Of a stretch of 64,000 nt of DNA, positions 54,580 to 64,000 are shown in pieces (positions within the stretch are counted from its first letter, which is position 1; every line of letters starts with the position of its first letter). The notes beneath the pieces were generated by a model. That model made no database searches, was not told the origin of the DNA, and was given only the letters and a program-made list of their open reading frames with translations. The position numbers and the translations under genes are program-made. Source of the stretch: Anthoceros angustus (lineage: Eukaryota > Streptophyta > Anthocerotopsida > Anthocerotales > Anthocerotaceae); the NCBI GenBank assembly GCA_010909165.1, contig MU008169.1, forward strand, positions 744,001 to 808,000, in the 5' to 3' direction.

Positions 54580-57500
54580 TTCATTGATTCTTTGGAACAT
54601 GGGAAATCAAGACATCAATTGCCTCAATGCAGCGGGTCCATAAGTGATTGCGAACTAAGCGAAGCGGCGGATGCATACATGAGATCACTAAGCCTACTCC
54701 TCGGCTAACTTGGGACTCGTCAGGGGTTGAGCAAACTCGAATCCATCACAATAGCGATTTGAATCGCTCCACTTCCTCTTCATCGAAGCTATCGTTCTCC
54801 CCAAGGCCCTAGTGTCTTCGTTTAGTCTTGTCTCTGGTCGGTCGTGGAAGGCTGCCAAATGCTATCCAAGGATTGCTGTCCCTCATCAAAAGTGCTCCAG
54901 TTTTGGTCTTGACCGTCTTGCGTTTAAGGAAACAACTGAGCTTGCGAGTCCTTCTCGATACACACCTCCTTTGCCCAGTGCGCAAGTCCTGCGGTGGGCG
55001 TCAAATGTCGATTCTTCTTGACATCGGGCGAGAACCTCATGCCCAATCCTTTGTGCAATATATCCACACCTCAAGTCGCTTCTATAGCAATACAATTCCG
55101 TCGCATAGTAGAGCCGCCGATGCGTTGTCCCACTCCCGAGCATACATCCAAAACCCAATCCCCTCTCGAGAAGGTTCGGATAAGTTTCATCATAAGGCCC
55201 AGAGGCCTCTGGTATGGGCAAACCACCAACTTGTCGTGGGACATGTACACCTGTTTCTTCACAACCGTATCGTGAGCGATCACTGACCTCCCATTGTTGA
55301 AAGTGCCGTGCATGGCATTGGGCATCATTGGAACTCTATCCCTGTGAACCCATCTTTCATTCCCCAACCCACTGTGACATATTCCACGGTTTGAACCCAC
55401 CCTGTCATTGTTCATGTTGGTCTTGTCCCATACAAATGAGACCAAGCCCCTTTCTTGCACCACCTTCGCATGGACTCCACGGTGTGAGCCTCCTCCACAC
55501 CATGCATGACAATCATTCTCAACTCATCGGAAGTTGTTTTCTGCAAACTCGCAAAGCAGTGTCCATCATCGCTTGTCAACACGTTTGTCCAAGGGCCCAA
55601 TTTGAAACCCCTTGGAGCGTCCATCACCATAAGTGTGTCTTGGCGTCCTCTCGAATCCACGCATGTCCGTCTCGGCTTTCCACTTGGTATTGCACTTGTT
55701 TATCCGAGGAGGCTGCTGAACACCTCCCCTCCTCAAGGTCCTTGTCCGCTAAAGCACGCTCGTCCTCCAGCCCTTTCCAATTGTTCACCTCAAAATAAAA
55801 TCTTTGAAGGCATCGGAAGTTTGGACAAGACCTCAATGTCCTTCAATTCTTTGCGAACCACAAGTTTGTTAGTCCAAAGTGGGAAAGAATGGGCGCCGGC
55901 CGGCGCCCTCCATGACCGTCTGAGCATGGACAAGAAACTCACCTTTCCAGTAGCGATTTGAAACCATGACGGCATCAGTGGAGAATGCAGGATATTCCTC
56001 TCGGACCTCCTCAAATGAAGAGCACCCGGTGCTTGACCATCGCCACTTGTATGACATGAAACTTCTTCCGAAGCGTGATCTCCTCATCCATGCCCTTCAA
56101 ATCAATCAGGCCAGTTAACACCTTTTACATCGCGGTGACGAATTTCTTGACCGCACTCTCCAGCCGGTATGCCTTGGAACGATTTCCATGGCTTTGCCAA
56201 CATGTCCTTGACTTCCATTACACGTCTCCATTTGCTCCTCAGTCAACTTGCGCTTCCCTTTCCCTTTCTTGCTTGTTCCTGGTAGATGCTTCTTACATTC
56301 GGAGTTCTCCAGCCTCCCACTTGAGAAAATGGAGTCCACATTGGCCCATACCTTTCCTTCACGCTTGGCAATGCATAAAATGTGTGTGCGGTTATCCACT
56401 TTGTTACGCTTATACACATCGTCTTGGCGCCTTCATCATCCTCAATCAAAAGCACCTTTTATGCAGTGTACTTCCATGCCATTGTCATCTGTACTCCTTC
56501 TCGTTTGCTATCAAAAGCTCATCTCTTAAGTATCGGACACCGCTCAATGAAGTTCATCTTCTTCCGTTTGTCCCATAGTGTTGTGATCGTGGCAAGGACT
56601 CGCATTTACGGTATAGTAAGCCCGCAATAGACATGCGCTTCAACATATTGGAACCTCTTCTTCCACGGTGATATATCGCATAGATGTTTCATGGTCGCAT
56701 AAGTGTGGTTCCCACCAAGAACCCCATAACATATTTTTTCGCCATCTCTTCCATCCAACTTGAGGTCATTGCACTCACTTGGATCAATCATACATAATAG
56801 TGGCGTACACCCTCCTCTATCCTCCCTTGAAATAACTCGGCGGATAATTGGCCCATGCCTCGTCAACCCTGAATCTGCGCATCCGGCGAGGCGGGTCGAA
56901 GTTCTCCAATTTCACTAGCACTGTCTCCATGACAACCTTCTTTCCGTAAGCGAATCCCTTAGGCGAGTGAGGGGTGCATCCGATCAGCGTCGCAGGCGTT
57001 CTTCATCTGTCAAAATATGCACAGTGGGAATGCCACCAAACACTTCCTCTTGTCTGCGCCCTTTTGATTTCTTTTCTTCCTCCCTCTCCGTGCTTCCACG
57101 GGTTTCTTCGCACCTCGCTGGAATCCAACACCGCAGCAGGCGCTTGCCTTGAGGCGGCTGGTCGTCTCTCTCCTATGGCGAGGCGCCGGCCGGCCGGCCG
57201 CCTTCTTCCTCCGTCCATACCGTGTCCCCCGCACCCACTTCCTCCTCTGCCTCCAACGTCGGACCTCTTCCACTGCGGTCCGGTGGAAGGGCTCTGTGGA
57301 TGGAGGTATGCCCGGCCGGCCGGCGCCCGCTATCTCCTTCACAGGCCCGGATAAACCGGTTGGGATCCGGAGTGGCCAAGTCCGAGCCCTGCACTCTTCG
57401 CCTGCGCCGGCCGGCCGGCGCCCTCCTTCCAGCTCCTCGGCATTCACTACATCTGTGCACACTCATAGATGGCCCATGCCAAGCCAAGCTGGGTAAAATT

Positions 57501-58559
57501 GCCGCATCCCTATGTTCGTCCTGTCCCGAGACTTCATCATCGGAATGTCCCGGCCGTGAATCGGGCCCTCTTCCTCATCGGATGGGCCAAGTTCGCTCTG
57601 GAAGGCTGTTGCTCGGATGCCTCTTCAACCATTCTTTGATGTGCTGCGCACCCTTCTCATCGATCTCTCCTATGATCAATGATCTCGGTTATCTTCCACA
57701 GTTGCCCTTATAAGGGCCATTCCTACCAAAGGTGGTGGAAAACAAACAAACAAGTTGAATGTTAGTCATCAAAGTCGGAGGGTTTCGCATATGATGTCGT
57801 TGTTGGAAACTTCGTGTCTTGGCGCATGCATTCGCGAACTCTTCCACTATTCTTTGGAGGTGCACATTTTTGGCGTTGAATCCTTGGAGGTGAGAACATA
57901 AGACCAGAAACTCGGGGTCCTGGATGACGGCATCGAACTCGTATGGCCTGGTGGTGCACAATAGCGTAAACTCCGGCTCCCCCTCGTTCATGTCCATGGT
58001 TGCCCAGATTACCCAGCCAGCCCTTGCTCTCTGATTTGGCAAAGCCCCCCGATACCCCATTATCCAGAGTTTTAGCAAGGGGGTCCATGCTGCTGTTTCA
58101 ACCTCTGGGTGCGGATCCTGGACTAGCATCCAATCCTTCTGCACAATGACAATAGGGTCTATCTGGCCACCCAGTCTGCGGATGTGCACAGTCTCCTCAT
58201 AGCTGAATGGCGACGGAATTGGTGCAGGCACCGGATGCTTTGAAGCCTTGCCTCCCTCCTTCCCAGCTCCTTGCCCGCCAGCTGCGTTCTGCTTGTTTTC
58301 CCCGAAGACATGCTCCCGGATTTTGCTTGCCCAGCAGAGGCTATATGGCCCCCCACCCCTCCAGAATGTGCGGCGTGCCCTCCCAAACTTCCTTCCAGCC
58401 CTGGCCTTCCTCTCGGCGACTGCGGAACCTCGTGCTGCGATTTAGCGGATGTCTTCGTCTTATCGCAACTGCCTTTGCCTTCTTCTGTCGCCGCTGCGGG
58501 ACCGGAGGATCAGCAACTGCCTCTGCCAGGTCCTTCTTGCTCCGCCTTCCGCTCGCCAT
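54580..58559 (-). pseudogene. ParB-like/DNA amino-methyltransferase (right copy)
   Basis: Start ATG at 58559 (MASGRRSKKDL). A good 180-residue stretch at 57689-58231 (PSPFSYEE, GGQIDPIVIVQKDWMLV, EPEFTLLCTTRPYEFDAVIQ) has no known family. The ParB-like part at 56606-56866 reads SREDRGGCTPLLCMIDPSEC, CYGVLGGNHTYATMKHLCDI and VEAHVYCGLT. The methyltransferase at 55071-55660 reads VMDAPRGF (motif IV position), GLVSFVWDKTN, GRSVIAHDTVVKKQVYMSHD, GDWVLDVCSGVG (motif I) and RRNCIAIE (motif II). Comparing arms removes most frameshifts, supporting one long gene. Confidence 0.75.
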
Positions 58560-59068
58560 CTTTAAGAATGAACCTGCATCACAAGACATCACGAATTTGG
58601 AAGGCGGCAAACAATTGTTTAACATGGAAGTAGAACGAACCTCACTCGCAGACCCGCCGATTGATGCACACGAGGAATGCGGCTCTGTCTCCCCAACCAC
58701 AGCCGTGATAGCTGCAATCCCAAGCCAGGGAGGATTCGTGGAATTGTGGACGGACACCTCTCCAAATCGGGCAACACTGAGCCACGCTCCTCGTTACTTC
58801 TCCTCAAGTGGAAGTGCTGGCGAGCGCTCCACCGTGACGGCAAGTGGCAAGAGAAAACAAATAGTAATTAGGGTTTCCTCCCCCGGTATTTATAGCCCAA
58901 AAACATGCTATTAACTTATGCCGATATATCCATATACCCCATATAAACCACGGATATGAACCATAACCCTATTGACTTGGGTGACGGTGGCGGGGCACAC
59001 TCAATGTGGACAATAAAAGCGGAGGGCGGCGCGATATGCCGTTAGATATCTGTATCCGGAACTCCATC
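58560..59068. promoter_or_regulatory. Divergent promoter (right copy)
   Basis: TATTTATA at 58887-58894 and TTAGGGTTT at 58868-58876 are the reverse complements of the left-arm TATA and telo-box. Other short AT tracts lie toward the transposase but no clear TATA. Confidence 0.6.
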
Positions 59069-62000
59069 ATGTTGTCGTTATTACAGAGGAACATAATATC
59101 CTACCCATCTATGCGCGACGCCTATCCATAAAGACAATGGCCATCTTCACCATTTTCCTCGTCACTGGAGGTCTCTTCCAGAAGACCTGCCGGCGACTGT
59201 GGTTTCAAACGACGCGGCGAGTGTGGTTTCAATCGACGCTCTTCTACAAGTTGTGCGCATACCATGTTGCGTCTCACCCACACCCCAGCTAGCGAAGAGG
59301 TTTGAGTTCGGCCCTTTTGGAAGGATTACTTGGTTTTCACCCCCTATCTTGTTTTCGGATTCTGAGTTCAGTTAGTGCATCCGGTTGCAGGATGAACAAT
59401 GGGAAGAAGGTTTCTCTTCACAATGTCGTGTTTCCGTAAAGATGGAAGCGAGTAGACTGTTGAGCAGCCACCACGTCTCGAACACAGGCATCACCGTCGA
59501 GTGCGTTTTGCCATTCCCGAAAGACGTGTTGATAATGAAGGTAGACGATGAGTTTTTCCATATGGGAACTGTGGACGCTAGTGCTGTATCTGCTGGTTGT
59601 GGGATTTTGATTCATTCTTCCGATATTGTTGTTCCAGATACGCGCCGAAGACGTCGCCAGTTCCGTCGCCAACCGTCCCGCGGGGTGTTCCTCCAACACC
59701 TAGGAATTTGCATCGGTATCTGCGTTGGAGGGAAGCCCATCCAACCGACGTTCAAGCTTCCCGAATGTCAGTGGCGTTCTCCCAGCAGATACATCGACGG
59801 TTGCACGCCGTGGTTTGTTTCCTGCGGAGACTGTTGATCGCGTCCGCTCACCGGTTGAGGAAGGTCCCATTGGCGACAACGAAGATTCGAGCGTGTTCCA
59901 TCACCTGATGCCTGTCGTTCCTTCCATCCCAAGCCTTTGAGTGAGTCTCTGAAGGCTCCAACAAGGGCAGTTGTTATATCACGACGAAGAAGAGAAGCTG
60001 GAGTGTCGTTGCAGCGAAGGGATACAATGATGCATTTCAAGAAGCCTTGTTGCATAAAAATGTGTTTGTGCGGTTGGGGAAAGCGCGATTTCAAGAGCAA
60101 CGCATGCGCATGGGAGGCAGAGCAGGAGACATATCTGCGATCTCTTGTTGATCCACGGATCCCGAGGTGATAGGGCGAAAGTGGTGACACATGTCATGGG
60201 GCGACTCTATCTTGCGCGCTTGAAGGCTTTTAGAAGAGTACATTGTCTTGGCCACAGGAGGTATGAGGAGCTAAAGAGCGAGTCATTCGGAATCACCTTG
60301 GGATGGATTTGAACCAAACCCGAAGGCACGATCGGCGTGTCGATGGATGCCCTTTCGTGGATGGACAACGCTTTCACGTTTATGGCGGCGCCAAACTTGG
60401 ATGTTTTAATCGACACGTATACAAAGTTGGAAATATGGACCTTGTACAAGCGTCGGTCGAAAACTCTAACACTCGCTACGTCAAGTACCCATGGTTCTTG
60501 AAACTGTGGAGAAGCAACTTCCCAACAGTAAAAATCCCGAAGTCCAACAGGTTTTCAACATGCTCGCTTTGTGCAGGTCTGAAGAGCACTATCAAGAACA
60601 CAATGCACAAGGAAGATCAAGGTAATTTGCACCAATGTGTCCTCCATGGGGTTGTTCACCTGCTTGCGGATTTGCTTGACTACCCCGATGGAGCGGATGT
60701 GCTCTTCTAATACCACCTTTTGTCATATTAGATGCATGTACGTGCATGTTCCAGAACTGTCTTTGTGTTTGGTTTCCAAAAGCGGAATGCCTTCACAATG
60801 TGCCTGCCGCGCCCGGTATTTAGTGGTTTCCACGACCACGAGCCGCTTGCTCACTCCCTCCCAAGCGAGAGGCAAAGCTTTGGAAGGCCGGCCGCCTTCC
60901 CGAGACCGGGGAGGCGTGGGCGTGCGCGGTCGGCGCGCCTCCGGCGGCGCCCGGCCCCGTCGGAGCGAGCCGAGATTGTGGGCGCCGGTCGCCACCCCGC
61001 CCCCTCGCCCCCACTTTATCCGCCATGTATCCCCATTTGGATGGCGTCGTGCAAATAAGCATTCTGCATGTGAAGAAGTTTCCTTGTTAAGGTCGGCGAT
61101 GTCATTCATTTGGAGGGCCTAACGGATGCCGTTTTGAGGATTTTGATATATTTCGACTAGGACATTTGTTTGTGGCAGAGAAATTTCAGTTGCTTTGGAA
61201 GCACACCGCGTGCGCCTCCACCGAGGCGGAGAAAATGTCCAAACAGGAGCAAGAGCTATGTGGAGCCACATAAGTATATGCTACTATCCATAGATGGAAT
61301 GGACCAAAAAGACAGAGATTCCTCATCTTCTCCGGTGGCGAAAAACCTCGTAGAGGAGTGTCGATTTCACACGTGGTTGGGTGTATGATTCACAACTACG
61401 CAGCGAGAGCCTATTTGCATTATGCGAATTTACGAACGCCGTCGGCGATCACCATCATTCGGACGTTATACATAATTACGAGGGGTCTGCCAAGAGTTTT
61501 GTATCTGTTGGACAACACATGCGGGGAGAACAAGAACCACTGCTTTTGCATATCCGAACATGCTTGTTGATATGGGTACTTTTGAAAAAGTGAAAGTGGG
61601 ATTCCTTTTGGTCGGGCATACGCATGATCAAATCGACGGATGTTTTCTTGCTTCTCCAAAAGCTTGAGACATAAAGAGGCTCACACCACCGCATTGTCGA
61701 GATCTTGATGCATGCGTACACTCCGTCACCGAGGTAAAGATATTGGTAGTGGCGGACTTTCGGTCATATGTGTGGCCTATTAGACAAGGCCGAGAGGCCT
61801 CACTTATGGGGCGGCTGTAAAGAGATTGAACAACTTATCGTTCCAGCACCACTTTAAAATAACCCGTGAGGAGAAAGCGGACCGCGGGTTCGTGACGGTT
61901 ATCAGGAGCAAGCAGGATTCGACCTCGCCACAATGGGAAACGGAAGGGGTTTGGAGTTTGAAATTTGTCCTTCCGACACTATAACATTGCGCCCCTCACG

Positions 62001-62880
62001 CTGCGGTCAAGGGATAAAAAGGAACACGGTGACATTATCACCAAGCGCCGTTGCCCATCTTAAGGATGGTCTTCGAACTTAGGCCTTATGTGACATCACA
62101 GGAGTTTTTATGGTGGGAAGCTTTACGGTTGGACCAAGAGGAGATTCTTTGTTATTGTGCAAAACAACATTGGCCTTGTGCTCTAATCCTTGGAAATGGT
62201 ACTCAAGATCGGAAGTGGATGCAACTTTCCTCTCCATGTTCCGAGATGTGGCGTCTTTGGAGGAGGCATTGCTAAGGGACCTCCCACAACGAGATATGTA
62301 TTTGGGAGCATACCAAACACGGGAGGCAACAACAGAAATGGAGCAGTGGAATGGTGATATCGCGGAAATAAAGAGGATGTTTGTTGCGTTCCCATGGACA
62401 CGCACGCATATGAGACCCTTTTGGATTGGCAAGGTAATCACTGCTCAATTGCATTCGCCATGCCTCACTTCCTTGTTCATTAGTGCAGGCGAACACAGAT
62501 GCGTCTGAAGGAAGGTACGTGAAGAATACTTAATCGGAGGATGCCACGACTGCGAGCAATGCAGGAAAAGGAGCGAAATCCATCCATCAAAAATATCCAA
62601 AAGGTTTTTGTTCACGAAACTGTCATCCTCTATTATGGGTTCACATTGACTACGCGGAGACACTTGTACTGTAGATAAGAAGGCAATCAAAGAGAAGTTC
62701 ATTGCGTTGCGAGGCTTCATTCAACCAGTGAAAGTCCCACCGAGGATAGTGAAGATGATGGTCATGATGCCGGACCCAGCGAAGATGATGGAGTGGCGTC
62801 TGGAGAAGAGTAGAAAGCCCTCTGAATGTTGTGTCATCTTGCATGGGATCTTGGGGAGGCTATGCGTGCCCCAGCGTGTT
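59069..62880 (+). pseudogene. DUF7869-type transposase (right copy)
   Basis: Plus strand, in shifting frames: a region with KKVSLHNVVF and GITVECVLPFPKDVLIMKVD (59385-59600); VARRGLF; KKPCCIKMCL and KRDFKS (60035-60100); SFGITLGMDLNQT (60280-60315); KYPWFLKLWRSNFPTVKIPK and FSTCSLCAGLKSTI (60480-60600); IDGMDQ (61290-61307); NLVEECRFHTWLGV; LDNTCGENKNH (61508-61540); KVKVGFLLVGHTHDQID (61587-61637), the family's signature; and THMRPFWIGKVI (62400-62440). The Asp of IDGMDQ and of LDN are the likely metal ligands. This copy gives the clearer catalytic block. Confidence 0.78.
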
Positions 62881-63590
62881 GCTCCAGCACATATGTCTCA
62901 AAAGAGTGTAGGCCCATGATAGAATATTGGTTGTGCCGTTTCTCTGTATACCTCTGTAGACTTCACATGCTATAGAATTTTCGATGTGCAAGCCATTTCC
63001 CTGTACAAGCGGAGGACATGGAGGAAGTATGGCCGTAGTTAATGGCTTGGCATTCCGGCATATTGGCAGGCAACACATGTGTAGCCCGGCATGTTGTGTG
63101 TGTGATGGCGGCGGAACGATCGGCGCTTTTCCGTATGCCGATTGTAGTCTTTGGGTTTTAACAATGTGATTATATTCTTGGGCTCAATTTATGGTGTGCG
63201 GAAGCCACCCACTCACCCCACACATATAGTCTTTGTGTACACACGAGCAAAGGCCACACTACTACCCGCCTTTCCCAATAGGTCGAACGCGGAAATAGGC
63301 GCCGGCCGGCGCCCTACTCCTCAAACATCCTTGGTCCACAGCCGCCATGGTTCGCTCATCCACTCGATCACCGTCCTTTTATGAATGTTAAGGGTGTTTT
63401 GGCTAGGAAGACCAGCGGTGGCGGTGAATGGTCCTTCACATGGGTCTTATATGCACCCAAAATAGGGTTACCTCTTGCACCTTAACCCCTTGGCAAGAAA
63501 TGAACCTCATGTCAATGCTTCACACGAAAGTTCACCCTTCTTTTACGCCCTATATTCATTCATACCTCTATAACCACGAGTTGCGGACCC
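62881..63590. other. 3' region of the transposase gene (right copy)
   Basis: Mirror of 27640-28350. A GC palindrome at 63299-63314. No domain recognised. Confidence 0.4.
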
Positions 63591-63667
63591 ATGTCAAACC
63601 CCCTTCAGGGGATATTTCCCGTGAAACCCCCTTCGTGAATATTAACCCCCTTCACAAGATATCGTGT

Positions 63668-64000
63668 TATCAGTCTGGATGAGATTGGGCTCAGCTCTCC
63701 GTTCAGATGTTTGAGGATGCGAGAAGAAGTCCGGATGCGATTAGCAGAGGTGGGCAAGCACGCGAATCTGCCCGATCTTATCCAGACGTATTCTCGCATC
63801 CTCCAACGTTTTAGCGAAGAGCTGGGCCCGCGGATTCCGAAGGACGGGTGCTCTGGATCCGGGGAGCAGTGGGCGGGTTCCTTGTTGCATCATTTTCTTC
63901 TCTATCATGAGAAGGAAATGATGCAGCAAGTTTGTGGGCACGACGAGCCTTTCATCTCCTCTGGCTTTGAGCTTCTGTCAAGCATGTTTGTGGAGCTGCT
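63668..64000 (-). other. Host-locus flank with hairpin
   Basis: Collinear with 21245-21420 (GATTGGGCTCAGCTCTCCGT) and mirror of 27218-27532. The inverted repeat at 63713-63806 has 24 bp arms (GAGGATGCGAGAA..GTCCGGAT). The far end matches CLASSY-like hinge sequence (AGCAGCTCCACAAACATG). Confidence 0.75.

Larger units (their letters stand above)
54378..63667 (-). mobile_element. 9.3 kb TIR DNA transposon (right copy)
   Basis: ACACGATATCTTGTGAAGGG starts at 54378 and its inverted partner ends at 63667. Flanks are TATCAA (54372-54377) and TATCAG (63668-63673). Gene content mirrors 27533-36476. Only about 65 bases of host sequence separate it from copia. Confidence 0.85.
45565..64000 (-). repeat. 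Right arm of giant palindrome
   Basis: Reverse complement of the left arm to the end of the window. Generally noisier in the copia part, better in the methyltransferase C-terminus and the copia RNase H. Confidence 0.97.

Overview
The window is nuclear DNA of a land plant and is almost entirely repetitive. The evidence is nested plant-type LTR retrotransposons whose primer sites resemble initiator-Met tRNA, tRNA-derived SINEs, PLS-type pentatricopeptide (PPR) fragments, repeated pieces of a CLASSY/DRD1-like SNF2 helicase gene (a plant RNA-directed DNA methylation factor), and a TATA box with a telo-box. The PPR style (long LLKAC...GALEKGGQLHSQI phrases) suggests a seed-free plant such as a fern, lycophyte or moss; that is inference. 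Almost every reading frame is broken by small indels, so either the locus is decayed or the assembly is poorly polished. I call broken loci pseudogenes in both cases.  Layout 1-27 kb: a series of partial copies of one CLASSY-like gene, all mainly on the minus strand (1-2313, 4238-5145, 5225-5746, 13278-16560, 22350-22740, 23860-25190, 26340-27260). Between them lie CAACA-rich spacers, minisatellites built on TTTTAGGG, a 1.6 kb AT-rich direct repeat (6270-7900, 18630-20300, pieces at 2960-3160 and 9090-10540), SINEs, a 5' fragment of an LTR element (16567-17767), and a degenerate PPR locus (20380-21065). The copy at 13278-16560 is the most complete: N-terminal region, zinc-ribbon-like segment, SNF2_N and Helicase_C.  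Layout 27-64 kb: a giant palindrome. 27218-45533 is repeated in reverse complement at 45565-64000, to the window end, around a spacer of about 31 bases. Each arm carries, from the apex outward: SINE-like sequence; a rearranged LTR element with a split, half-inverted gag; a decayed PPR locus; a complete Ty1/copia element with LTRs and a 5 bp target duplication; and a 9 kb DNA transposon. The arms differ mostly by 1-few base indels plus a few structural differences, so a fold-back assembly or read artefact must be considered.  Most notable content: the 9 kb transposon (27533-36476; second copy 54378-63667). It has terminal inverted repeats starting ACACGATATCTTGTGAAGGG and two divergently transcribed genes. 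One encodes a DUF7869-type DDE transposase. The other encodes a ParB-like domain joined to a beta-class DNA amino-methyltransferase with an altered catalytic motif. A 500 bp intergenic promoter separates them. The segment 20380-21420 is a paralogous copy of the same host locus lacking both the copia element and this transposon, so the insertion sites can be read directly. A DNA-modifying transposon sits beside decayed copies of a DNA-methylation-pathway helicase; a functional link is speculation.
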